Positions 1-13,214 of a stretch of DNA of 64,000 nt are shown one piece after another; the first letter of the stretch is position 1; each line of letters begins with the position of its first letter. Below the pieces are notes generated by a model, which saw only the letters and a list, made by a program, of their open reading frames with translations, was not told the DNA's origin and made no database searches. The DNA lies in assembly GCA_964057225.1 (NCBI GenBank), contig OZ059895.1, positions 10,354,001-10,418,000 of the forward strand, read 5' to 3'. This DNA is from Auanema rhodensis (Eukaryota; Nematoda; Chromadorea; Rhabditida; Rhabditidae). Position numbers and translations under genes: made by a program.

Positions 1-168
1 GATTACTATGGATATATGCTTACAAAACCTAATTCATATCATCTAACAGTTCATTCTGAGTTGAGTGAGATGTTGCCCGTAATGTTAAGACTGAAAATAA
101 AAGTAATACATTATTTAGTTTTTCTTAAAAATCGAACAAAATAGCAACTTGAGCCCGCCGGAAAATAT
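1..168 (+). repeat. Satellite subunit A, reference instance (type A-C)
   Basis: This is the first A subunit, 168 bp. A subunits fall into at least three types. A-C (this one) has a divergent core with GTTGCCCGTAATGTTAAG and TTTTTCTTAAAAATCG. A-K (337-504) has CAAACTGTCGATTTTCAGTTG and GATGATGCACG. A-L (1314-1481) has CAAATAGTAAATTTTGAGTTG and GATGTTGCACG. The 3' third is nearly constant in all types and ends in GAGCCCGCCGGAAAATAT or GAGCCCGCCGTAAAATAT. Confidence 0.93.
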
Positions 169-336
169 GATTAATATATTTCTCTGCTAACAAAACTTGT
201 TTTACTTTTTTAATCAACTAATTCTCAGTTGAATGAGATGTAGCACGTACTTCTAGGACAAGAAATAAAATTTTTAGAATATTTATTTTTTCATAAAAAT
301 CAAACGAAATATCAAGTTGAACCGGCCGCAAAACAT
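169..336 (+). repeat. Satellite subunit B, reference instance
   Basis: This is the first B subunit, 168 bp. It differs from A by GATTAATAT at the start, GATGTAGCACGTACTTCTAGG in place of the A-type GTTGCACGTATTTCTAGGGC, and a GAACC-GCCGCAAAACAT type end. The B end varies at the last CpG cluster (CCGGCCGC, CCCACCGC, CCCGCCGC, CCTGCCGC, CAGCCCGCCGC). These variants are useful markers for tracing blocks. Main B subtypes are ATTTCTCTGC with TTTTACTTTTT (this one) and GGTTCTGTGC with TTATACCTTTTC, common after about 3.5 kb. Confidence 0.93.
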
Positions 337-672
337 GATTACTATGGATATATGCTTACAAAACCAAATTTTTATCATCAAACTGTCGATTTTCAGTTGC
401 ATAAGATGATGCACGTATTTCTAGGGCTAAAAATAAACATTTTAAAACTTTTAATTTTTCATAAAAATTGAACAAAATAGCAACTTGAGCCCACCGGAAA
501 ATATGATTAATATATTTCTCTGCTAACAAAACTTGTTTTACTTTTTTAATCAACTAATTCTCAGTTGAATGAGATGTAGCACGTACTTCTAGGACAAGAA
601 ATAAAATTTTTAGAATATTTATTTTTTCATAAAAATCAAACGAAATATCAAGTTGAACCGGCCGCAAAACAT

Positions 673-977
673 GATTACTATGGATATATGCTTACAAAAC
701 CAAATTTTTATCATCAAACTGTCGATTTTCAGTTGCATAAGATGATGCACGTATTTCTAGGGCTAAAAATAAACATTTTAAAACTTTTAATTTTTCATAA
801 AAATTGAACAAAATAGCAACTTGAGCCCGCCGCAAAATTTGTTTTCCTTTTTAATCAACTAATTCTCAGTTGAATGAGATGTAGCACGTACTTCTAGGAC
901 AAGAAATAAAATGTTTAGAATATTTATTTTTTCATAAAAATCAAACGAAATAGCAAGTTGAACCGGCCGCAAAACAT
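673..977 (+). repeat. Dimer with 31-bp internal deletion
   Basis: The distance between A starts at 673 and 978 is 305 bp instead of 336. The A end GAGCCCGCCG is joined directly to CAAAATTTGTTTTCC of the B subunit at about 830-835, removing the usual GATTAATAT...TGCTAA start of B. This is a single short-deletion monomer. Confidence 0.85.
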
Positions 978-3900
978 GATTACTATGGATATATGCTTAC
1001 AAAACCAAAATTTTATTATCACATTGTCGATTTTCAGTTGAATAAGATGATGCACGTATTTCTAGGGCGAAAAATAAACATTTGAAAATTTTTATTTTTT
1101 CATGAAAATCGAACAAAATAGCAACTTAAGCCCGCCGGAAAATATGATTAATATGGTTCTGTGCTAACAAAATTTGTTTAACTTTTTTAATCAACTAATT
1201 TTCAGTTGAATGAGATGTAGCACGTACTTCTAGGACAAGAAATAAAATTTTTAGAATTTTTAATTTTTCATAAAAATCAAACGAAATGGCAAGTTCAGCC
1301 CGCCGCAAAACATGATTACTATGGATATATGCTTACAAAACCTAATTTATATTGTCAAATAGTAAATTTTGAGTTGAATGAGATGTTGCACGTATTTCTA
1401 GGGCTAAAAATAAACATTTTAAAAATTTTAATTTTTCATAAAAATCGAACAAAATAGCAATTTGAGCCCGCCGGAAAATATGATTAATATGGTTCTGTGC
1501 TAACAAAACTTGTTTTACTTTTTTAATCATTTAATTCTCAGTCGAATGAGATGTAGCACGTACTTCTAGGACAAGAAATAAAATTTTTAGAATATTTATT
1601 TTTTCATAAAAATCAAACGAAATATCAAGTTGAACCCACCGCAAAACATGATTACTATGGATATATGCTTACAAAACCTAATTTATATTGTCAAATAGTA
1701 AATTTTGAGTTGAATGAGATGTTGCACGTATTTCTAGGGCTAAAAATAAACATTTTAAAAATTTTAATTTTTCATAAAAATCGAACAAAATAGCAATTTG
1801 AGCCCGCCGGAAAATATGATTAATATGGTTCTGTGCTAACAAAATTTGTTTTATCTTTTTAGACAACTAGTTCTTAGTCGAATGAGATGTAGCACGTACT
1901 TCTAGGACAAGAAATAAAATTTTTAGAATATTTATTTTTTCATAAAAATCAAACGAAATATCAAGTTGAACCCACCGCAAAACATGATTACTATGGATAT
2001 ATGCTTACAAAACCTAATTTATATTGTCAAATAGTAAATTTTGAGTTGAATGAGATGTTGCACGTATTTCTAGGGCTAAAAATAAACATTTTAAAAATTT
2101 TAATTTTTCATAAAAATTGAACAAAATAGCAACTTGAGCCCGCCGGAAAATATGATTAATATATTTCTGTGCTAACAAAATTTGTTTAACTTTTTTAATC
2201 AACTAATTTTCAGTTGAATGAGATGTAGCACGTACTTCTAGGACAAGAAATAAAATTTTCTAGAATATTTAATTTTTCATAAAAATCAAACGAAATAGCA
2301 AGTTGAACCTGCCGCAAAACATGATTACTATGGATATATGCTTACAAAACCAAAATTTTATTATCACATTGTCGATTTTCAGTTGAATAAGATGATGCAC
2401 GTATTTCTAGGGCGAAAAATAAACATTTGAAAATTTTTATTTTTTCATGAAAATCGAACAAAATAGCAACTTAAGCCCGCCGGAAAATATGATTAATATG
2501 TTTCTGTGCTAACAAAATTTGTTTTATCTTTTTAGATAACTAGTTCTTAGTCGAATGAGATGTAGCACGTACTTCTAGGACAAGAAATAAAATTTTTAGA
2601 ATATTTATTTTTTCATAAAAATCAAACGAAATAGCAAGTTGAACCGGCCGCAAAACATGATTACTATGGATATATGCTTACAAAACCTAATTCATATCAT
2701 CTAACAGTTCATTCTGAGTTGAGTGAGATGTTGCCCGTAATGTTAAGACTGAAAATAAAAGTAATACATTATTTAGTTTTTCTTAAAAATCGAACAAAAT
2801 AGCATTTTGAGCCCGCCGGAAAATATGACTAATATATTTCTCTGCTAACAAAACTTGTTTTACTTTTTTAATCATTTAATTCTCAGTCGAATGAGATGTA
2901 GCACGTACTTCTAGGACAAGAAATAAAATTTTTAGAATATTTATTTTTTCATAAAAATCAAACGAAATAGCAAGTTGAACCGGCCGCAAAACATGATTAC
3001 TATGGATATATGCTTACAAAACCAAATTTTTATTATCAAACTGTCGATTCTCAGTTGCATAAGATGATGCACGTATTTCTAGGGCTAAAAATAAACATTT
3101 TAAAACTTTTAATTTTTCATAAAAATTGAACAAAATAGCAACTTGAGCCCGCCGGAAAATATGATTAATATATTTCTGTGCTAACAAAATTTGTTTTATC
3201 TTTTTAGACAACTAGTTCTTATTCGAATGAGATGTAGCACGTACTTCTAGGACAAGAAATAAAATTTTCAGAATTTTTAATTTTTCATAAAAATCAAACG
3301 AAATAGCAAGTTCAGCCCGCCGCGAAACATGATTACTATGGATATATGCTTACAAAACCTAATTTATATTGTCAAATAGTAAATTTTGAGTTGAATGAGA
3401 TGTTGCACGTATTTCTAGGGCTAAAAATAAACATTTTAAAAATTTTAATTTTTCCTAAAAATCGAACAAAATAGCAACTTGAGCCCGCCGGAAAATATGA
3501 TTAATATGGTTCTGTGCTAACAAAATTTGTTATACCTTTTCAATCAACTAATTCTTAGTTAAATGAGATGTAGCACGTACTTCTAGGACAGGAAATAAAA
3601 TTTTTAGAATATTTAATTTTTCATAAAAATCAAACGAAATAGCAAGTTCAGCCCGCCGCAAAACATGATTACTATGGATATATGCTTACAAAACCTAATT
3701 TATATTATCAAATAGTTAATTTTGAGTTGAATGAGATGTTGCATGTATTTCTAGGGCTAAAAATAAACATTTTAAAATTTTTCATAAAAATCGAACAAAA
3801 TAGCAAATTGAGCCCGCCGAAAAATATGATTAATATGGTTCTGTGCTAACAAAATTTGTTATACCTTTTTAATCAACTAATTCTTAGTTAAATGAGATGT

Positions 3901-6853
3901 AGCACGTACTTCTAGGACAGGAAATAAAATTTGTAGAATATTTAATTTTTCATAAAAATCAAACGAAATATCAAGTTGAACCCGCCGCAAAACATGATTA
4001 CTATGGATATATGCTTACAAAACCTAATTTATATTATCAAATAGTTAATTTTGAGTTGAATGAGATGTTGCATGTATTTCTAGGGCTAAAAATAAACATT
4101 TTAAATTTTTTAATTTTTTATAAAAATCGAACAAAATAGCAACTTGAGCCCGCCGGAAAATATGATTAATATGGTTCTGTGCTAACAAAATTTGTTTTAC
4201 TTTTTTAATCAACTAATTCTCAGTTGAATGAGATGTAGCACGTACTTCTAGGACAAGAAATAAAATTTTTAGAATGTTTATTTTTTCATAAAAATCAAAC
4301 GAAATAGCAAGTTGAACCGGCCGCAAAACATGATTACTATGGATATATGCTTACAAAATCAAATTTTTATTATCAAACTGTCGATTTTCAGTTGACTAAG
4401 ATGATGCACGTATTTTTAGGGCTAAAAATAAACATTTTAAAACTTTTAATTTTTCATAAAAATTGAACAAAATAGCAACTTGAGCCCGCCGGAAAATATG
4501 ATTAATATATTTCTGTGCTAACAAAATTTGTTTAACTTTTTTAATCAACTAATTCTCAGTTGAATGAGATGTAGCTTGTACTTGTAGGACAAGAAACAAA
4601 ATTTTTAGAATATTTAATTTTTCATAAAAATCAAACGAAATAGCAAGTTGAACCGGCCGCAAAACATGATTACTATGGATATATGCTTACAAATTCAAAA
4701 TTATATTATCAAACTGTCGATTTTCAGTTGAATAAGATGATGCACGTATTTCTAGGGCTAAAAATAAACATTTTAAAATTTTTAATTTTTCATAAAAATC
4801 GAACAAAATAGCAACTTGAGCCCGCCGGAAAATATGATTAATATATTTCTGTGCTAACAAAATTTGTTTTACTCTTTTTAGTCAACTAATTCTCAGTTGA
4901 ATGAGATGTAGCACGTACTTCTAGGACAAGAAATAAATTTTTTAGAATATTTATTTTTTCATAAAAATCAAACGAAATAGCAAGTTGAACCGGCCGCAAA
5001 ACATGATTACTATGGATATATGCTTACAAAACCTAATTTATATTGTCAAATAGTAAATTTTGAGTTGAATGAGATGTTGCACGTGTTTCTAGGGCTAAAA
5101 ATAAACATTTTAAAATTTTTAATTTTTCATAAAAATGGAACAAAATAGCAACTTGAGCCCGCCGGAAAATATGATTAATATGGTTCTGTGCTAACAAAAT
5201 TTGTTATACCTTTTCAATCAGCTAATTCTTAGTTGAATGAGATGTAGCACGTACTTCTAGGACAGGAAATAAAATTTGTAGAATATTTAATTTTTCATAA
5301 AAATCAAACGAAATATCAAGTTGAACCCACCGCAAAACATGATTACTATGGATATATGCTTCCAAAACCTAATTTATATTGTCAAATAGTAAATTTTGAG
5401 TTGAATGAGATGTTGCACGTATTTCTAGGGCTAAAAATAAACATTTTAAAAATTTTAATTTTTCATAAAAATCGAACAAAATAGCAACTTGAGCCCGCCG
5501 GAAAATATGATTAATATGGTTCTGTGCTAACAAAATTTGTTATACCTTTTCAATCAGCTAATTCTTAGTTAAATGAGATGTAGCACGTACTTCTAGGACA
5601 GGAAATAAAATTTGTAGAATATTTAATTTTTCATAAAAATCAAACGAAATATCAAGTTGAACCCACCGCAAAACATGATTACTATGGATATATGCTTACA
5701 AAACCTAATTTATATTATCAAATAGTTAATTTTGAGTTGAATGAGATGTTGCATGTATTTCTAGGGCTAAAAATAAACATTTTAAAACTTTTAATTTTTC
5801 ATAAAAATCGAACAAAATAGCAACTTGAGCCCGCCGGAAAATATGATTAATATATTTCTGTGCTAACAAAATTTGTTTTACTTTTTCAATCAACTAGTTC
5901 TTAGTCGAATGAGATGTAGCACGTACTTCTAGGACAAGAAATAAAATTTTTAGAATTTTTAATTTTTCATAAAAATCAAACGAAATAGCAAGTTGAACCG
6001 GCCGCAAAACATGATTACTATGGATATATGCTTACAAAACCTAATTCATATCATCTAACAGTTCATTCTGAGTTAAGTGAGATGTTGCCCGTAATGTTAA
6101 GACTGAAAATAAAAGTAATACATTATTTAGTTTTTCTTAAAAATCGAACAAAATAGCAACTTGAGCCCGCCGTAAAATATGATTAATATATTTCTCTGCT
6201 AACAAAATTTGTTTTACTTTTTCAATCAACTAGTTCTTAGTCGAATGAGATGTAGCACGTACTTCTAGGACAAGAAATAAAATTTTTAGAATTTTTAATT
6301 TTTCATAAAAATCAAACGAAATAGCAAGTTGAACCGGCCGCAAAACATGATTACTATGGATATATGCTTACAAAACCTAATTCATATCATCTAACAGTTC
6401 ATTCTGAGTTAAGTGAGATGTTGCCCGTAATGTTAAGACTGAAAATAAAAGTAATACATTATTTAGTTTTTCTTAAAAATCGAACAAAATAGCAACTTGA
6501 GCCCGCCGTAAAATATGATTAATATATTTCTGTGCTAACAAAATTTGTTTTACTCTTTTTAGTCAACTAATTCTCAGTTGAATGAGATGTAGCACGTACT
6601 TCTAGGACAAGAAATAAATTTTTTAGAATATTTATTTTTTCATAAAAATCAAACGAAATAGCAAGTTGAACCGGCCGCAAAACATGATTACTATGGATAT
6701 ATGCTTACAAAACCTAATTTATATTGTCAAATAGTAAATTTTGAGTTGAATGAGATGTTGCACGTGTTTCTAGGGCTAAAAATAAACATTTTAAAATTTT
6801 TAATTTTTCATAAAAATGGAACAAAATAGCAACTTGAGCCCGCCGGAAAATAT

Positions 6854-7189
6854 GATTAATATGGTTCTGTGCTAACAAAATTTGTTATACCTTTCTAATC
6901 AACTAATTCTTAGTTAAATGAGATGTAGCACGTAGTTCTAGGACAGGAAATAAAATTTTTAGAATATTTAATTTTTCATAAAAATCAAACGAAATAGCAA
7001 CTTGAGCCCGCCGGAAAATATGATAAATATGGTTCTGTGCTAACAAAATTTGTTATACCTTTTCAATCAGCTAATTCTTAGTTGAATGAGATGTAGCACG
7101 TACTTCTAGGACAGGAAATAAAATTTGTAGAATATTTAATTTTTCATAAAAATCAAACGAAATATCAAGTTGAACCCACCGCAAAACAT
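6854..7189 (+). repeat. B-B register slip (A subunit missing)
   Basis: A B subunit (6,854-7,021) ends with an A-type tail (GCAACTTGAGCCCGCCGG) and is followed by another B subunit starting GATAAATATGG at 7,022. The next A starts at 7,190. The order is therefore A-B-B-A, which shifts the dimer phase by one 168-bp monomer. This is the expected result of unequal exchange between A and B in their similar 3' ends. Confidence 0.85.
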
Positions 7190-10100
7190 GATTACTATGG
7201 ATATATGCTTCCAAAACCTAATTTATATTGTCAAATAGTAAATTTTGAGTTGAATGAGATGTTGCACGTATTTCTAGGGCTAAAAATAAACATTTTAAAA
7301 ATTTTAATTTTTCATAAAAATTGAACAAAATAGCAACTTGAGCCCGCCGGAAAATATGATTAATATGGTTCTGTGCTAACAAAATTTGTTATACCTTTTC
7401 AATCAGCTAATTCTTAGTTAAATGAGATGTAGCACGTACTTCTAGGACAGGAAATAAAATTTGTAGAATATTTAATTTTTCATAAAAATCAAACGAAATA
7501 TCAAGTTGAACCCACCGCAAAACATGATTACTATGGATATATGCTTACAAAACCTAGTTTATATTATCAAATAGTTAATTTTGAGTTGAATGAGATGTTG
7601 CATGTATTTCTAGGGCTAAAAATAAACATTTTAAAATTTTTAATTTTTCATAAAAATCGAACAAAATAGCAACTTGAGCCCGCCGGAAAATATGATTAAT
7701 ATGGTTCTGTGCTAACAAAATTTGTTTTACTTTTTCAATCAACTAATTCTCAGTTGAATGAGATGTAGCACGTACTTCTAGGACAAGAAATAAAATTTTT
7801 AGAATGTTTATTTTTTCATAAAAATCAAACGAAATAGCAAGTTGAACCGGCCGCAAAACATGATTAATATGGATATATGCTTACAAAACCAAATTTGTAT
7901 TATCAAACTGTCGATTTTCAGTTGACTGAGATGATGCACGTTTTTTTAGGGCTAAAAATAAACATTTTAAAACTTTTAATTTTTCATAAAAATTGAACAA
8001 AATAGCAACTTGAGCCCGCCGGAAAATATGATTAATATATTTCTGTGCTAACAAAATTTGTTTTACTTTTTCAATCAACTAGTTCTTAGTCGAATGAGAT
8101 GTAGCACGTACTTCTAGGACAAGAAATAAAATTTTTAGAATTTTTAATTTTTCATAAAAATCAAACGAAATAGCAAGTTGAACCGGCCGCAAAACATGAT
8201 TACTATGGATATATGCTTACAAAACCTAATTCATATCATCTAACAGTTCATTCTGAGTTAAGTGAGATGTTGCCCGTAATGTTAAGACTGAAAATAAAAG
8301 TAATACATTATTTAGTTTTTCTTAAAAATCGAACAAAATAGCAACTTGAGCCCGCCGTAAAATATGATTAATATATTTCTCTGCTAACAAAATTTGTTTT
8401 ACTTTTTCAATCAACTAGTTCTTAGTCGAATGAGATGTAGCACGTACTTCTAGGACAAGAAATAAAATTTTTAGAATTTTTAATTTTTCATAAAAATCAA
8501 ACGAAATAGCAAGTTGAACCGGCCGCAAAACATGATTACTATGGATATATGCTTACAAAACCTAATTCATATCATCTAACAGTTCATTCTGAGTTAAGTG
8601 AGATGTTGCCCGTAATGTTAAGACTGAAAATAAAAGTAATACATTATTTAGTTTTTCTTAAAAATCGAACAAAATAGCAACTTGAGCCCGCCGTAAAATA
8701 TGATTAATATATTTCTCTGCTAACAAAATTTGTTTTACTTTTTTAATCAACTAATTCTCAGATGAATGAAATGTAGCTTGTACTTGTAGGACAAGAAACA
8801 AAATTTTTAGAATATTTAATTTTTCATAAAAATCAAACGAAATAGCAAGTTGAACCCACCGCAAAACATGATTACTATGGATATATGCTTACAAAACCAA
8901 AATTATATCATCAAACTGTCGATTTTCAGTTGAATAAGATGATGCACGTATTTCTAGGGCTAAAAATAAACATTTTAAAATTTTTAATTTTTCATAAAAA
9001 TCGAACAAAATAGCAACTTGAGCCTGCCGGAAAATATGATTAATATGGTTCTGTGCTAACAAAATTTGTTATACCTTTTCAATCAACTAATTCTTAGTTA
9101 AATGAGATGTAGCACGTACTTCTAGGACAGGAAATAAAATTTTTAGAATATTTAATTTTTCATAAAAATCAAACGAAATAGCAAGTTCAGCCCGCCGCAA
9201 AACATGATTACTATGGATATATGCTTACAAAACCTAATTTATATTGTCAAATAGTAAATTTTGAGTTGAATGAGATGTTGCACGTATTTCTAGGGCTAAA
9301 AATAAACATTTTAAAATTTTTAATTTTTCATAAAAATGGAACAAAATAGCAACTTGAGCCCGCCGGAAAATATGATTAATATGGTTCTGTGCTAACAAAA
9401 TTTGTTATAGCTTTTCAATCAACTGATTCTTAGTTAATAGAGATGTAGCACGTACTTCTAGGACAGGAAATAAAATTTGTAGAATATTTAATTTTTCATA
9501 AAAATCAAACGAAATATCAAGTTGAACCCACCGCAAAACATGATTACTATGGATATATGCTTACAAAACCTAATTTATATTATCAAATAGTTAATTTTGA
9601 GTTGAATGAGATGTTGCACGTATTTCTAGGGCTAAAAATAAACATTTAAAAAATTTTAATTTTTCATAAAAATCGAACAAAATAGCAACTTGAGCCCGCC
9701 GGAGAATATGATTAATATGGTTCTGTGCTAACAAAATTTGTTATTTCTTTTCAAGCAACTAATTCTTAGTTAAATGAGATGTAGCACGTACTTCTAGGAC
9801 AAGAAATAAAATTTGTAGAATATTTAATTTTTCATAAAAATCAAACGAAATATCAAGTTGAACCCACCGCAAAACATGATTACTATGGATATATGCTTAC
9901 AAAACCTAATTCATATTATCTAACAGTTCATTCTGAGTTAAGTGAGATGTTGCCCGTAATGTTAAGACTGAAAATAAAAGTAATACATTATTTAGTTTTT
10001 CTTAAAAATCGAACAAAATAGCAACTTGAGCCCGCCGTAAAATATGATTAATATATTTCTCTGCTAACAAAATTTGTTTTACTTTTTCAATCAACTAGTT

Positions 10101-11221
10101 CTTAGTCGAATGAGATGTAGCACGTACTTCTAGGACAAGAAATAAAATTTTTAGAATTTTTAATTTTTCATAAAAATCAAACGAAATAGCAAGTTGAACC
10201 GGCCGCAAAACATGATTACTATGGATATATGCTTACAAAACCTAATTCATATCATCTAACAGTTCATTCTGAGTTAAGTGAGATGTTGCCCGTAATGTTA
10301 AGACTGAAAATAAAAGTAATACATTATTTAGTTTTTCTTAAAAATCGAACAAAATAGCAACTTGAGCCCGCCGTAAAATATGATTAATATATTTCTCTGC
10401 TAACAAAATTTGTTTTACTTTTTTAATCAACTACTTCTTAGTCGAATGAGATGTAGCACGTACTTCTAGGACAAGAAATAAAATTTTTAGAAATTTTAAT
10501 TTTTCATAAAAATCAAACGAAATAGCAAGTTGAACCGGCCGCAAAACATGATTACTATGGATATATGCTTACAAAACCTAATTCATATCATCTAACAGTT
10601 CATTCTGAGTTAAGTGAGATGTTGCCCGTAATGTTAAGACTGAAAATAAAAGTAATACATTATTTAGTTTTTCTTAAAAATCGAACAAAATAGCAACTTG
10701 AGCCCGCCGTAAAATATGATTAATATATTTCTCTGCTAACAAAATTTGTTTTACTTTTTCAATCAACTAGTTCTTAGTCGAATGAGATGTAGCACGTACT
10801 TCTAGGACAAGAAATAAAATTTTTAGAATTTTTAATTTTTCATAAAAATCAAACGAAATAGCAAGTTGAACCGGCCGCAAAACATGATTACTATGGATAT
10901 ATGCTTACAAAACCTAATTCATATCATCTAACAGTTCATTCTGAGTTAAGTGAGATGTTGCCCGTAATGTTAAGACTGAAAATAAAAGTAATACATTATT
11001 TAGTTTTTCTTAAAAATCGAACAAAATAGCAACTTGAGCCCGCCGTAAAATATGATTAATATATTTCTCTGCTAACAAAATTTGTTTTACTTTTTTAATC
11101 AACTACTTCTTAGTCGAATGAGATGTAGCACGTACTTCTAGGACAAGAAATAAAATTTTTAGAATTTTTAATTTTTCATAAAAATCAAACGAAATAGCAA
11201 GTTGAACCGGCCGCAAAACAT

Positions 11222-13214
11222 GATTACTATGGATATATGCTTACAAAACCTAATTCATATCATCTAACAGTTCATTCTGAGTTAAGTGAGATGTTGCCCG
11301 TAATGTTAAGACTGAAAATAAAAGTAATACATTATTTAGTTTTTCTTAAAAATCGAACAAAATAGCAACTGGAGCCCGCCGTAAAATATGATTAATATGG
11401 TTCTGTGCTAACAAAATTTGTTACTTCTTTTCAAGCAACTAATTCTTAGTTGAATGAGATGTAGCACGTACTTCTAGGACAAGAAATAAAATTTGTAGAA
11501 TATTTAATTTTTCATAAAAATCAAACGAAATATCAAGTTGAACCCACCGCAAAACATGATTACTATGGATATATGCTTACAAAACCTAATTCATATCATC
11601 TAACAGTTCATTCTGAGTTAAGTGAGATGTTGCCCGTAATGTTAAGACTGAAAATAAAAGTAATACATTATTTAGTTTTTCTTAAAAATCGAACAAAATA
11701 GCAACTTGAGCCCGCCGTAAAATATGATTAATATATTTCTCTGCTAACAAAATTTGTTATACCTTTTCAAGCAACTAATTCTTAGTTAAATGAGATGTAG
11801 CACGTACTTCTAGGACAAGAAATAAAATTTGTAGAATATTTAATTTTTCATAAAAATCAAACGAAATATCAAGTTGAACCCACCGCAAAACATGATTACT
11901 ATGGATATATGCTTACAAAACCTAATTCATATCATCTAACAGTTCATTCTGAGTTAAGTGAGATGTTGCCCGTAATGTTAAGACTGAAAATAAAAGTAAT
12001 ACATTATTTAGTTTTTCTTAAAAATCGAACAAACTAGCAACTTGAGCCCGCCGTAAAATATGATTAATATATTTCTCTGCTAACAAAATTTGTTTTACTT
12101 TTTTAATCAACTAGTTTTTAGTCGAATGAGATGTAGCACGTACTTCTAGGACAAGAAATAAAATTTTTAGAATTTTTAATTTTTCATAAAAATCAAACGA
12201 AATAGCAAGTTGAACCGGCCGCAAAACATGATTACTATGGATATATGCTTACAAAACCTAATTCATATCATCTTACAGTTCATTCTGAGTTAAGTGAGAT
12301 GTTGCCCGTAATGTTAAGACTGAAAATAAAAGTAATACATTATTTAGTTTTTCTTAAAAATCGAACAAAATAGCAACTTGAGCCCGCCGTAAAATATGAT
12401 TAATATGGTTCTGTGCTAACAAAATTTGTTATACCTTTTCAATCAACTAATTCTTAGTTAAATTTGATGTAGCACGTACTTCTAGGACAAGAAATAAAAT
12501 TTTTAGAATATTTCATTTTTCATAAAAATCAAACGAAATATCAAGTTGAACCCGCCGCAAAACATGATTACTATGGATATATGCTTACAAAACCAAAATT
12601 ATATTATCAAACTGTCGATTTTCAGTTGAATAAGATGATGCACGTATTTCTAGGGCTAAAAATAAACATTTTAAAATTTTTAATTTTTCATAAAAATCGA
12701 ACAAAATAGCAACTTGAGCCCGCCGGAAAATATGATTAATATGGTTCTGTGCTAACAAAATTTGTTATACCTTTTCAATCAACTAATTCTTAGTTAAATG
12801 AGATGTAGCACGTACTTCTAGGACAGGAAATAAAATTTTTAGAATATTTAATTTTTCATAAAAATCAAACGATAGCAAGTTCAGCCCGCCGCAAAACATG
12901 ATTACTATGGATATATGCTTACAAAACCTAATTTATATTGTCAAATAGTAAATTTTGAGTTGAATGAGATGTTGCACGTATTTCTAGGGCTAAAAATAAA
13001 CATTTAAAAAATTTTAATTTTTCATAAAAATCGAACAAAATAGCAACTTGAGCCCGCCGGAAAATATGATTAATATGGTTCTGTGCTAACAAAATTTGTT
13101 ATACCTTTTCAATCAACTAATTCTTAGTTAAATGAGATGTAGCACGTACTTCTAGGACAGGAAATAAAATTTTTAGAATATTTAATTTTTCATAAAAATC
13201 AAACGAAATATCAA
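11222..13214 (+). repeat. Higher-order repeat, copy 0 (partial)
   Basis: This block matches about 15,250-17,033 at an offset of 4,028 bp. Shared rare variants are AACTGGAGCCCGCCGTAAAAT (11,371 and 15,399), GAACAAACTAGC (12,034 and 16,062), GTTAAATTTGATGTAG (about 12,470) and CAAACGATAGCAAG (about 12,870). Similarity drops after about 13,005. The unit is built from the 336-bp dimers. Confidence 0.75.

Larger units (their letters stand above)
1..11221 (+). repeat. Mixed, less homogenised dimer region
   Basis: A-C, A-K and A-L subunits alternate without a simple order here. Up to about 6.0 kb the A-C subunits carry GAGTTGAGTGAG; from about 6.01 kb they carry GAGTTAAGTGAG, which then dominates to about 40.8 kb. 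Near-identical blocks already recur, for example the unusual B variant TACTCTTTTTAGTCAAC at about 4,870 and 6,551 (about five dimers apart). No gene or non-satellite segment is visible in this stretch. Confidence 0.85.

Noticed and set aside
140-180. Canonical CENP-B box in the GC-rich monomer end
   Set aside because: The pattern TTCG-four bases-A-two bases-CGGG is not matched on either strand around CCCGCCGG or GTTCGATTTTTATG. Only a conceptual analogy remains.
356-553. Minus-strand 62-65 codon frames (MIKKVKQVLLAEKYINHIF type) repeated across the array as real genes
   Set aside because: They coincide with the satellite monomer, repeat at its period, start and stop inside repeat sequence, and have no promoter or distinct codon pattern. 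Repeat length divisible by three explains their persistence.
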